Notes: generated from the letters alone by a model not told the origin. Counted from the stretch's first letter, positions 1 to 6,320 are shown. The stretch is 6,539 bases of DNA from Chitinivibrionales bacterium (GCA_014729375.1 WJKA01000092.1:1-6539), one strand, 5' to 3'. Numbers and translations are program-made.

Positions 1-1338
1 TATGTGCCGATGCTTGTCGGGCTGATTTTTCAGGCGACGGCCCTGCAGTGAATACAGTACACCGTTCCCATCATTCGGCACCAAAGAGCTGCTCTGCGCA
101 AGGGTACTGCGCGCCTTCGTTGTATTGGGACTGACTCCTGTCAGCTTGTACGCATCGATCTCATAGTAACGCAAATGATGACTGCCCCGTCCGGTGAACA
201 GTACGCACACTTTTGATCCGTCACGCGACTGCATAACAGTCGGATCGGCATTTTCACCGTCTTGATTATTTATCTCCTGCTTACGCAATTGGATCTTCTG
301 CACCCAACTGGATGCATTGAGCGGATCATTGCTCACATGGACGTTAATCGCAAGCCGTAACGTGCCATGATGGCCTCCGGTTGATACATGCCAGCCATGC
401 AGAGGACTCGAGGGCCTGTCGACATCGAGGCTGACGCCGCTGATCCCGTTCGAGCCGAATCCGCCGGCTTTGGGCCAGTCATTGGTCCAGGTCTGCCCCT
501 TGTCGGTGCTGACTGCATAATAAGGTCCCTGATTGAAATTGGTACGGGCAATATACATCAGTTCGTTGTAATCGGGCGAAAGCACCAGCCAGGTACCCAT
601 GTAGTGGCCGTCAGCATGTCCGCCCTGAATGTTCTGTCCCGACCAGGGCGTCTTGCCCGCCTCGTTGGTATAATTGTCATGCGGGACTTTGGTAATGCAC
701 GCTTCACCGTTAATTGGCCTGTCCCCCGCCTTGTACGTATAGCTTGCAAACCACAGATCACCGTTGGGCCACTCAAGCGGCGCATTCATGCCCATGGTCA
801 TGGGGCCCTGATACCAGATCGGATTGGTGGGACATTCGATCCGGTTTGACCAGGTAAGGCCGTCATCGGTAGAATAGCGAAACGATCCCTGCCAGCAGCA
901 GCCGCCCCACCAGTAGCCGCAGATAATCGGTGCATCGGGCACATTGCGAGCCTGGTAGACCGTGCCGTAGTCGATCTGTCCGCCGTCTTCAACCATCATC
1001 GGATCGGACCAGGTTGATGATCCTGCCACTCTGCGGGTGCAATAGATCCGGTTTTCACGGGTGCTTTCGGAGGTGCCGCCGTTCCAGCATAGAATAATTG
1101 TCCCCTTGTCGGTCTCATCAAGGCAGGATGGATGATTATAGCTGAGACGGTTATTCTCGGGGCTGCGCACCGGAGAATTATAAATATCTATATCCTGCCG
1201 CAGCAGGATTGCACTTGCCCCGCTGCCTTCATCGTTGCTCCCGGGGCCGTTAGCGGTAGTGACCCAGCTCTGGGAACAGACTGCAGTTGCCCATGTCAAT
1301 AAGAATGCAAGTATTTCAGTTTTGTCTTTTATCCGCAT
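1..1338 (-). CDS. Secreted BNR/Asp-box (sialidase-like) protein, C-terminus cut by window edge
   Basis: The frame is open for 446 codons from an ATG at 1338 to the left edge, so the 3' end is missing. A Shine-Dalgarno sequence (AGAAGG) sits about six bases before the ATG. Residues 1-23 look like a signal peptide: charged MRIKDK, a hydrophobic stretch, then ATAVCSQ. Two textbook Asp boxes (S-x-D-x-G-x-T-W) are visible: STDDGLTW at residues 156-163 (850-873) and STDKGQTW at 277-284 (487-510). These occur in beta-propeller glycosidases such as GH33 sialidases, but also in other exo-acting enzymes, so the substrate is not settled. I did not find a clear FRIP motif. After the propeller, from about residue 420, comes a tail containing VLYSLQGRRL. 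It resembles C-terminal sorting tails of secreted enzymes in Fibrobacterota and Bacteroidota and is duplicated at 6299-6340. The protein is inferred to be exported and to act on a complex glycan. It lies downstream of a sugar-sensing regulator on the same strand, with a 283-bp gap that probably carries its own promoter. Confidence 0.85.
   Translation of the reverse strand, partial: MRIKDKTEILAFLLTWATAVCSQSWVTTANGPGSNDEGSGASAILLRQDIDIYNSPVRSPENNRLSYNHPSCLDETDKGTIILCWNGGTSESTRENRIYCTRRVAGSSTWSDPMMVEDGGQIDYGTVYQARNVPDAPIICGYWWGGCCWQGSFRYSTDDGLTWSNRIECPTNPIWYQGPMTMGMNAPLEWPNGDLWFASYTYKAGDRPINGEACITKVPHDNYTNEAGKTPWSGQNIQGGHADGHYMGTWLVLSPDYNELMYIARTNFNQGPYYAVSTDKGQTWTNDWPKAGGFGSNGISGVSLDVDRPSSPLHGWHVSTGGHHGTLRLAINVHVSNDPLNASSWVQKIQLRKQEINNQDGENADPTVMQSRDGSKVCVLFTGRGSHHLRYYEIDAYKLTGVSPNTTKARSTLAQSSSLVPNDGNGVLYSLQGRRLKNQPDKHRHI
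36..77 (-). repeat. Copy A of a 42-bp direct repeat encoding a secreted-enzyme tail
   Basis: This stretch matches 6299-6340 at 38 of 42 positions in the same orientation, with mismatches at 52, 57, 59 and 62. Read on the minus strand it encodes NDGNGVLYSLQGRR, residues 422-435 of the sialidase-like protein. In this copy it sits in its natural place near the C-terminus of an exported enzyme. Confidence 0.85.
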
Positions 1339-1475
1339 GGTGCACCTTCTTTTTAAGAAAAAAATTTAATGCATCAACTGGAATTGCAGAGTAGCGCCCC
1401 TTCCACACTGCGCATTAACCTCTGATAGCATCAGGAATTAATGTAATCCATCAGTTACGATTTGATTGCCCTGAA

Positions 1476-1496
1476 TAGTTGCGTTTTTTGCAACTA
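1476..1496. promoter_or_regulatory. Inverted repeat TAGTTGC-N7-GCAACTA, candidate operator
   Basis: Two perfect 7-bp arms (1476-1482 and 1490-1496) flank a spacer of one G and six T. The T-run lies in the loop, not after the stem, so this is not an intrinsic terminator on either strand. Its position upstream of the sialidase-like gene suits a repressor or activator site. The candidate protein is the neighbouring GntR/LacI-type regulator; that link is inference. Confidence 0.4.
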
Positions 1497-1578
1497 ATCC
1501 ATACTAGTATATTTCAATAGTGGACTTGCGCCGATACTTAAAAAAGCGCCAGGGGAAAATGTTCCGGGGAGCTTCCTG

Positions 1579-1592
1579 TTGCACCTGTGCAA
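1579..1592. promoter_or_regulatory. 14-bp palindrome TTGCACCTGTGCAA, candidate operator
   Basis: Perfect 6-bp arms surround a central CT. The site lies about 30 bp beyond the regulator stop codon and about 240 bp before the sialidase-like start. Its TTGC/GCAA half-sites match those of the inverted repeat at 1476-1496, which suggests one dimeric protein could recognise both. A small mRNA hairpin after the regulator gene is the alternative, but no T-run follows directly. Confidence 0.4.
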
Positions 1593-1621
1593 GAAGATTC
1601 TGGAAACAGCAGGGTTTGTGT

Positions 1622-3193
1622 TCATTGCCCGCCTGTTAAGGCCGTCGCAGTGCTTCGTCGCTCAATAATGAACCCGTCGATTTCGATATGTTTCTTTTTA
1701 TTGTGCTCGGTGAACAGATTAGGCCGGGTGACAAAATCGAATATTGAGTGCGCTGCGGCGCGAACATTGAAATCATAGGAGCTGATCCGGCGCTGAATGG
1801 CGCCTTGTTGATTATCAAATCCGAGCAGCGATATTTGTTCGGGGACGGCTATTCCCTGGCTTGCACAATAATCGTTTGCCATGACGGCAATTGTGTCATT
1901 GGCGCATACCCACGCGGTCACTTCCCTGTTTGCAAGAGCTTGCCGGCAAAGCTCTGTCGACAATCGATACAGTTCTGCGGTTGCGCAGCATAAGGTGATA
2001 CGGTCTATGCCTTCATTGTCAAGATATTCGTGCAAATCTCCGGGAAACCGTTTTTTCCATGCTTGAAGCGCAGACCAGATTGAGAGCGCCTGGTAGCGAT
2101 CGTTGCTGGCCGAAATCAGGTCCCACCAGCGGGTAGAACCCTCATAGATGCACGGCATAATCCTTCCAGGGAACCCTGCTGTTGCATACATGTCCTGTAA
2201 GCCCTGCAATCTGTGAATTGACCAGGCTGCCCGGTGATAGGGTGAAATATAGGCAATATTCGTATGCTCCAACCCGAGCATATACTGCGCGGCCTGCCGG
2301 CCGACCCGGTCGGAAAATGCCGAGGAAAATATTTTCACCCGTGCGCTTGCTAAAACATTGCGCGGCAGCGACCATTCTCCCAGTTCATAAAGAATCGCAA
2401 CCGGTTTTTTGAAGCGGGCAACGGTATTGAGCATTTCGAATTGCGCTTTATGCGCCTTGCTGACAAACACGATATATCCCATGATGCTCTTGTCGTCCGG
2501 CACACCGCTGATTGCAGGCTCCATGCCTTCTTCGTAGCGGGGCAGCGCGAATATTTCGAGTTTAAGGCATGCCCTGGCGCATTCGGCTTCAATTAACTGC
2601 AAGCACGACTCTTCACGCTGTGTCAATTCAAGCACGCGCGTGTTATGAGAGCTGGCATGCCCGATAAGCAATATTTTGTCAACCGATCCCGAACGGGTCA
2701 TCGGCGCAATGACCGGCTTTTTGCCGTCGAGGGTAATAGTACCGTTTTCGATCAGCTCATGAAGCGATTTCTTTACTGTGCGGTAGGAAACGCCGTAGCG
2801 GTTCTGCAGTTCTTTGAACCCCGGCAACACGCGCCGAGAGGAAAAAACACCCGCCAGAATATCCTGCTGCATCCGCTTGTATACCCGCTGCCATCCATAC
2901 GGTGATGGCTTTTCACGTGTCTCGGTGCTCCGCCCTGCAGCAAGCGCAAATTCCGGATGCGCGCGGTATTTTTTTTCATTGAACACAAAACGCTTGCCCT
3001 GCCGCCCTTCAAAGATGCCCTCCCTTTTCAGCATAGCCACTGCCTTGATCATGGTAATCCGTGACACCTGCGCCTGATGTGCAAGCTCAGTAACAATCGG
3101 CACCGGTCCGCTGTCCTGCAATGCTCCCGATTCTATGAGGTCCAGAACATAACGCAATGCACGGCGTACCGCCGGAGAAAGCTTTTCATTCAT
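1622..3193 (-). CDS. Sugar-responsive regulator: two GntR-type winged helices plus LacI-type sensor domain
   Basis: The 523-residue protein starts at ATG 3193, with AGGAG placed seven bases upstream. Residues 1-73 form a GntR-like winged helix (helix-turn-helix around LAHQAQVSRITMIKAVAMLKR, then a wing, EGRQGKRFVF). Residues 101-164 form a second one (DILAGVFSSRRVLPGFKELQ, then YGVSYRTVKKSLHELIENG). From about residue 172 (DKILLIGHA) to about 510 runs a periplasmic-binding-protein-like effector domain of the LacI/PurR kind. Its family signature is visible at 426-461: ANDTIAVMANDYCASQGIAVP followed by ISLLGFDN. Ordinary GntR or LacI regulators carry one DNA-binding domain and 240-390 residues, so two reading heads on one sensor is an unusual build. 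The protein is cytoplasmic and inferred to bind a sugar or oligosaccharide and switch the nearby glycan genes. It is divergent from the broken GH130 gene and upstream of the sialidase-like gene. The effector is unknown. Confidence 0.88.
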   Translation of the reverse strand: MNEKLSPAVRRALRYVLDLIESGALQDSGPVPIVTELAHQAQVSRITMIKAVAMLKREGIFEGRQGKRFVFNEKKYRAHPEFALAAGRSTETREKPSPYGWQRVYKRMQQDILAGVFSSRRVLPGFKELQNRYGVSYRTVKKSLHELIENGTITLDGKKPVIAPMTRSGSVDKILLIGHASSHNTRVLELTQREESCLQLIEAECARACLKLEIFALPRYEEGMEPAISGVPDDKSIMGYIVFVSKAHKAQFEMLNTVARFKKPVAILYELGEWSLPRNVLASARVKIFSSAFSDRVGRQAAQYMLGLEHTNIAYISPYHRAAWSIHRLQGLQDMYATAGFPGRIMPCIYEGSTRWWDLISASNDRYQALSIWSALQAWKKRFPGDLHEYLDNEGIDRITLCCATAELYRLSTELCRQALANREVTAWVCANDTIAVMANDYCASQGIAVPEQISLLGFDNQQGAIQRRISSYDFNVRAAAHSIFDFVTRPNLFTEHNKKKHIEIDGFIIERRSTATALTGGQ

Positions 3194-3348
3194 TCAACAG
3201 CTCCTGATCAAGACAAGTATGCTAATCTATAATATGGCCAATTATTTCATGGAATGCAACCTGAATTATGTATTTCTCGAGCATATTCTATTATAGACCG
3301 GGCAATTAGCCGGGAAAAATTAGGAGTGATAAAGTTGTTTGAAAAGCT
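3194..3348. promoter_or_regulatory. Divergent promoter region between the regulator and the GH130 gene
   Basis: The 155-bp AT-rich region contains a symmetric pair, CTATAATA (3227-3234) and TATTATAG (3289-3296). Each half provides a TATTAT hexamer pointing away from the other, so they could be the -10 boxes of the two divergent genes. For the regulator, TTGCAT (minus strand, 3254-3259) could be a -35 with a long 19-bp spacing. The plus-strand -35 is unclear. AGGAG at 3322-3326 is the only strong ribosome-binding motif before the GH130 gene. The region would let the regulator control itself and the GH130 gene together, as is common for divergent regulator/enzyme pairs. Confidence 0.45.
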
Positions 3349-3352
3349 ATGA
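3335..3352 (+). other. Possible 5-codon leader (TTG TTT GAA AAG CTA TGA) overlapping the GH130 start
   Basis: AGGAG at 3322-3326 lies eight bases before a TTG that opens a five-codon frame. Its stop TGA overlaps the ATG at 3349 as ATGA, the usual arrangement for translational coupling. The GH130 ATG itself has no good ribosome-binding site in front of it. This may be chance. An ATG at 3364 preceded by AAAGG is an alternative real start for the enzyme. Confidence 0.2.
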
Positions 3353-3897
3353 AAGGCTTGATCATGGTTCCATGTGCACGCATGCAATCTCCGTTGCGGC
3401 GGTGTGAACATAATCCGATTATCGTGCCGGAACAGATGCCCTTTCCCTGCTACTCGGTAATGAATGCGGGAGCGATCCTGTACAATGGAAAAGTGTTGCT
3501 GCTGCTTCGGGCAGAGACACGCGAACGAACGTGTTGTTTTGTCAAAGCGACCGGCGCCCATGGGATTCATTTCGATATCGAACCCGAGCCGATCGATTAT
3601 CCGCTCAACGGTTATGAAAAGCTGTTCGGGGCCGCGTTGCGGTTCGATATGCGCATAACCCAGATTGACGGATGCTATTACTGTTGTCATGCCGCCTGGA
3701 TGCCGACCTGGGGATGCACGATCGCCATGTGTAAAACCGAAGATTTCGAACATTTTGAACCGCTGCACTACATGTCGCCGCCAATTAATCGCAATGCTGT
3801 GCTGTTTCCCGAAAAGATCGGCGGTCTCTACTGCCGGCTGGAGCGGCCACAAACGCTCAAATTCAGGATCAATCCGGCTGTATTTTTCGCTGTCTAA
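3349..3897 (+). pseudogene. GH130-type glycoside phosphorylase/hydrolase, C-terminal half missing
   Basis: The open frame codes for 182 residues, while GH130 proteins are usually about 300-350. GH130 features run in order: HNPIIVPEQMPFPCYSVMNA at residues 21-40, GAILYNGKVLLLLRAETRER at 41-60, the G-I-H-F element at 72-75, FDMRIT at 99-104 (Asp100 is probably the general acid), CKTEDFEHFEPL at 128-139, and VLFPEKIGGLYCRLERP at 151-167. After LERP (base 3849) the similarity ends and the frame continues with unrelated residues to a stop at 3895-3897. The second half of the five-bladed propeller is therefore lost, and activity is unlikely. Known GH130 enzymes act on beta-mannosides, often by phosphorolysis in the cytoplasm, and no signal peptide is seen here. 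The start is uncertain: ATG 3349 follows an in-frame TGA, and ATG 3364 or 3382 are alternatives. The lost 3' part is not found elsewhere in the window. Just past the break, the minus strand carries a different broken gene. Confidence 0.75.
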
Positions 3898-4057
3898 AGC
3901 TCGTTTGGCATTTTCAAGATCGTTGAATTTTTTTTGATGTTATATCAAACCATGGCTCGTTATAAATTCGCTGCTGGATAATATAGGCTGTATATGCTAC
4001 AGCAGATTGCGATTGAGCTTTTTGTGTTGATTTCTTTGCATTTAAGAACGACTCCAT
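3850..4057 (-). pseudogene. Small unrecognised gene, frameshifted at an A8 run and truncated at its 3' end
   Basis: A minus-strand frame opens at ATG 4057, preceded by GGAG at eight bases. It gives 47 residues beginning MESFLNAKKSTQKAQSQSAV and containing YIIQQRIYNEPWFDITSKK before a TGA at 3914-3916. The run of eight A (T on the plus strand, 3928-3935) lies just before the reading changes character. Removing one A joins residues up to about 42 to a second stretch, KFNDLENAKRALDSEKYSRI followed by DPEFERL, which looks like genuine protein. This second stretch ends at the point where the GH130 homology begins on the other strand (about 3847-3853). The gene therefore seems to have an intact start, one frameshift and a lost C-terminus. 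The frameshift could be a real mutation, a sequencing error, or slippage on the A-run. The peptide is polar and probably cytoplasmic, with no signal or membrane segment. I do not recognise its family. It is divergent from the COG2865-type gene. Confidence 0.5.
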
Positions 4058-4094
4058 TTTTTTGCTCCAGAGACAACTTCCAATATATGATTAC

Positions 4095-4122
4095 TTAATA
4101 AATCTGAATTTAAACTAATCAA
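4095..4122 (-). promoter_or_regulatory. Candidate promoter for the small minus-strand gene
   Basis: On the minus strand TTGATT (4117-4122) and TATTAA (4095-4100) are separated by 16 bp, close to sigma-70 consensus spacing. They lie about 40 bp before the ATG at 4057. The call rests on pattern only, in AT-rich DNA where chance matches are frequent. Confidence 0.3.
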
Positions 4123-4329
4123 GCAGCATTATAGTAATAAATTGCAGCACATAGCTACCGGAAATAGGACAAATGTTACCTGTGCCGGCAACAGCATTCC
4201 TTGTGCAGGGAAATCGAATGCCTTGGATAAGGGCAGCATTGCCTATTCTTGGATGCACATGCCGCAAGAAGGATATATGATCAGGATATCAGCATTATTG
4301 CATTCCGATTGAAAATAACGTTTAATTGT

Positions 4330-4357
4330 TTGAATGTTTCTGCACAATTTATATATT
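4330..4357 (+). promoter_or_regulatory. Candidate promoter for the COG2865-type gene
   Basis: TTGAAT (4330-4335) and TATATT (4352-4357) are 16 bp apart. A start of transcription near 4364 would place the three TAAACGAT repeats in the first transcribed bases, between the promoter and the ribosome-binding site. The match is moderate, and AT-rich sequence makes false positives likely. Confidence 0.3.
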
Positions 4358-4373
4358 TTCTTTTAAATTTCAC

Positions 4374-4398
4374 TAAACGATTAAACGATTTAAACGAT
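4374..4398 (+). repeat. Three tandem TAAACGAT direct repeats before the COG2865-type gene
   Basis: Perfect 8-bp copies occupy 4374-4381, 4382-4389 and 4391-4398, with the last offset by one extra T. They end one base before the AGGA ribosome-binding motif (4399-4402). The position suggests an operator or leader element for autoregulation by the encoded winged-helix protein. Replication iterons are an alternative, but they are normally longer and more numerous and accompany a Rep gene. Confidence 0.65.
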
Positions 4399-4407
4399 AG
4401 GAATATT

Positions 4408-5733
4408 ATGGAGCGGGAGTCACGATTCCTTGAATATAAGCGTGAGGCGCGTGATTATAAGAAGATCGCGCAAACCGTCGTCGCCTTTGCAAACGGTGAT
4501 GGCGGAAGAATTGTTATCGGCATTGACGATAAGAAAAGAGATGTTGTCGGTTTAGCGACATCTCAAGTCGATGATTTGCTGGAGCGTTTGCCCATATCTC
4601 TTGCAGACCGGATCGAACCGCCTTTGTTCCCGCAGGTGTATGAGAAAACGATCCAGGGAAAAGAATGTATTGTCGTTCAGGTTTTTCCGGGAAATCAAAA
4701 ACCGTATTTTATAGGCGTCGATGGTATCGACAAAGGCGTTTATATTCGAATCGGATCTCATACAAGACGAGCGTCAGATGAAGTACTGGAAGAGCTGCGC
4801 TTGTTGAGATCGCGAATCGGCTATGACGAGCAGCTCATGACGTCCTGTTCCTTGGACGCGCTGGATTTTTCACCCTTGCCGGCATCGCTGCGAACTCAAA
4901 AAGGTCTTCTTTCGCTGGATTTGATTCGCCACGACCAATTTACTCAATCCTTATTTCCAACCCGAGGGGCAATTCTAATGTTCCACAGCCGACCACATGC
5001 AGTTGTTAATGAAGCACAGCTCATTGTCAGCAAAATGAGGGGAACGAGGGGAAGAGATACGGTTGAAACGCATGAGATTACCGGTCCTCTCCCGCACCAA
5101 ATAGATGCAGCACTTGCCTATTGCGAAGAATGGCTGGGACGCAATCCGGTTGTTAAAAGAGCGCGGTACCAAAACACAGAGACAGTGATTCCTCTCACTG
5201 CCGTGCGAGAGGCAATCAGCAATGCGGTTTTTCATCGCCAGTACAGCATAACCGGCCCAATTAAAGTTGCGTGCTTTGCCGACAGGTTGGAGGTTTTCAG
5301 TCCCGGACATTTTGCCGGGCCCTTTATTCAGGATTCCATAGGCGATGGCACAAGCTACATTCGCAACAAGGTAATCGCATTGTCTGCACGGCGGCTCAAG
5401 CTTATCGAGAAACGAGGAACCGGAATACGGTTGATTATTGATACGCTTGGAGAGCTTGGATTGGAACCGTCGTTTGTCGAAGGACCGAACTGGTTCAAGG
5501 TCATTATGCCCTTTTTCCCATCACGAAAGGCCCGTGTTGCCGAATCTCTGGATGAAAAAGCCATCCTTGAGCTTTTCGAGCATCAGGTGGTGGTAAAGAG
5601 TTCGGATGTTTGCAGCCATCTTAAAATCAGCAAGGCGACAGCCGTTTCTTTACTTGACTCACTGGTAAAGCAACAAAGAATCGTTCGTAAGGGACGGGGA
5701 CCGGCGACAAGGTATGAGATAATGGGGATATGA
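4408..5733 (+). CDS. COG2865-type regulator: AlbA_2 domain, divergent HATPase and winged helix
   Basis: The protein has 441 residues. I chose ATG 4408 because AGGA lies just upstream (4399-4402) and conserved sequence begins at once. The same frame extends upstream to an ATG at 4249, but those 53 residues look non-coding and have no ribosome-binding site. Residues 5-130 form an AlbA_2 (Schlafen-like, Pfam PF04326) domain: FLEYKREA and AFANGDGGRIVIGIDD. Residues about 262-370 form a divergent GHKL-type ATPase (HATPase_c_4): the N-box-like REAISNAVFHRQY (267-279), DRLEVFSPG (292-300) and the glycine loop RGTGI (336-340). Residues about 382-437 form a winged helix (VKSSDVCSHLKISKATAVSL, then a basic stretch). 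This order is the standard COG2865 build, annotated as predicted transcriptional regulators or ATP-binding proteins. Their biochemical role is poorly known, and several relatives lie in accessory or defence islands. The gene stands alone in its orientation, convergent with the next ORF 75 bp away. It appears intact. Confidence 0.85.
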   Translation: MERESRFLEYKREARDYKKIAQTVVAFANGDGGRIVIGIDDKKRDVVGLATSQVDDLLERLPISLADRIEPPLFPQVYEKTIQGKECIVVQVFPGNQKPYFIGVDGIDKGVYIRIGSHTRRASDEVLEELRLLRSRIGYDEQLMTSCSLDALDFSPLPASLRTQKGLLSLDLIRHDQFTQSLFPTRGAILMFHSRPHAVVNEAQLIVSKMRGTRGRDTVETHEITGPLPHQIDAALAYCEEWLGRNPVVKRARYQNTETVIPLTAVREAISNAVFHRQYSITGPIKVACFADRLEVFSPGHFAGPFIQDSIGDGTSYIRNKVIALSARRLKLIEKRGTGIRLIIDTLGELGLEPSFVEGPNWFKVIMPFFPSRKARVAESLDEKAILELFEHQVVVKSSDVCSHLKISKATAVSLLDSLVKQQRIVRKGRGPATRYEIMGI

Positions 5734-5807
5734 TCATTTTTGAGCGAATGCAGAACGACGGTCCAATCTGCCGCGATACTGCATATGAAACAATTAGAAT
5801 AAGTATT

Positions 5808-6320
5808 TTATCTCGTCGTCAACCGCTCAATCGTCTTGACATTTGCCCTGATAAATCCCTTGCTGGTCTTTTTAATTGGAATGTCGCCAATTACTGCGTG
5901 CGCCATCACATAGCCGATCTTGTCCCAGTCGGGGATACACGAGGTTATGCACATGTGATAGAAGGCCGGATTGTTCTCCAGGCTGATTATGGAGAGCAGC
6001 TTTGAGATAGCGATGCCGCGCTGTATCGCCCACTGTTGCGCAATGACCGCCTGCCGGTTCTCGGTAAACATCCAGATTCTGGCATTGAGAGAATCTTCGA
6101 ATACCTTGCTGAAATCATCGGTGAATTTAATATGCTTTTTAGCATCCTCAAAAGAAGTGTATTTATACTTATATAAAAACAATTTTACATCGCGTTGAAA
6201 ATTGCCAAAGTTCTCAAATCTTTCGAAACAGCTTTTTCTTGTGACACCTTTTTTTGATGGCTTGATAAAAAGCTTGAAATCAATAAACTCATTTAAGTGA
6301 CGGCCCTGCAGTGAGTACAT
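5808..6320 (-). CDS. Unrecognised 170-aa protein with a secreted-enzyme tail peptide at its N-terminus
   Basis: The frame starts at ATG 6320 and ends at TAA 5808-5810. I do not recognise the family. The first residues, MYSLQGRH, match the tail of the enzyme at the left edge (LYSLQGRR). The ATG lies inside the duplicated DNA, where the other copy has CTG, so the present N-terminus is probably acquired. No strong ribosome-binding site precedes it, and no other in-frame start occurs before Met84. The rest looks like real protein: an aromatic and lysine-rich first half (for example RDVKLFLYKYKYTSFEDAKK) and a more hydrophobic second half (for example ISKLLSIISLENNPAFYHMC), ending TIERLTTR. There is no signal peptide or clear membrane helix, so it is probably cytoplasmic. 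The ORF may be the C-terminal remnant of a longer protein that lost its own beginning. A plus-strand ORF over the same DNA looks less protein-like. Confidence 0.5.
   Translation of the reverse strand: MYSLQGRHLNEFIDFKLFIKPSKKGVTRKSCFERFENFGNFQRDVKLFLYKYKYTSFEDAKKHIKFTDDFSKVFEDSLNARIWMFTENRQAVIAQQWAIQRGIAISKLLSIISLENNPAFYHMCITSCIPDWDKIGYVMAHAVIGDIPIKKTSKGFIRANVKTIERLTTR

Larger units (their letters stand above)
1339..1621 (-). promoter_or_regulatory. Palindrome-rich upstream region of the sialidase-like gene
   Basis: This 283-bp gap lies between the end of the regulator and the start of the sialidase-like gene, both on the minus strand. It contains four short perfect symmetric elements: CTGATAGCATCAG (1422-1434), TAGTTGC/GCAACTA around a 7-bp spacer (1476-1496), ATACTAGTAT (1501-1510) and TTGCACCTGTGCAA (1579-1592). 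Two of them share TTGC...GCAA half-sites, as expected for dimeric LacI/GntR-type operators. I could not assign a convincing -35/-10 pair. The sequence GGCGC followed by six T on the minus strand (about 1540-1550) has no clear stem, so I do not call a terminator for the regulator gene. Confidence 0.5.
4058..4407. promoter_or_regulatory. AT-rich divergent intergenic region
   Basis: These 350 bases separate the broken small gene (minus) from the COG2865-type gene (plus). Neither strand shows a frame I would call a gene. A minus-strand frame open from about 4300 to 4116 has no good start and no recognisable content. The parts near each gene are strongly AT-rich and carry plausible promoters (described separately). 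The middle, about 4150-4260, is less AT-rich and may be decayed coding sequence. No terminator or tRNA was seen. Confidence 0.4.

Noticed and set aside
388..849. 153-codon plus-strand ORF opposite the sialidase-like gene
   Set aside because: It lies fully antisense to a frame with a signal peptide and two Asp boxes; it has no family features and is a shadow.
3247..3852. 201-codon minus-strand ORF opposite the GH130 gene
   Set aside because: Almost all of it is antisense to clear GH130 sequence. Only the bases above about 3850 look like real minus-strand coding, and these belong to the frameshifted small gene.
3987..4003. Inverted repeat GCTGTA-N5-TACAGC as a terminator or operator
   Set aside because: It lies inside the reading frame of the small minus-strand gene, has a short stem and no following T-run, and can be chance.
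4374..4398. Plasmid-type replication iterons
   Set aside because: There are only three 8-bp copies, and no replication initiator gene is present; an operator is the simpler reading.
4249..4407. 53-codon N-terminal extension of the COG2865-type protein
   Set aside because: It has no ribosome-binding site, is AT-rich, contains the promoter-like and TAAACGAT elements, and precedes the natural start of the AlbA_2 domain.
5734..5807. Bidirectional terminator between the convergent genes
   Set aside because: No stem with a following T-run could be found on either strand in these 74 bases.
5730..6005. 91-codon plus-strand ORF overlapping the COG2865-type stop by ATGA
   Set aside because: The overlap resembles coupling, but the ORF is mostly antisense to the more protein-like 170-aa frame and shows no recognisable content or ribosome-binding site of its own.
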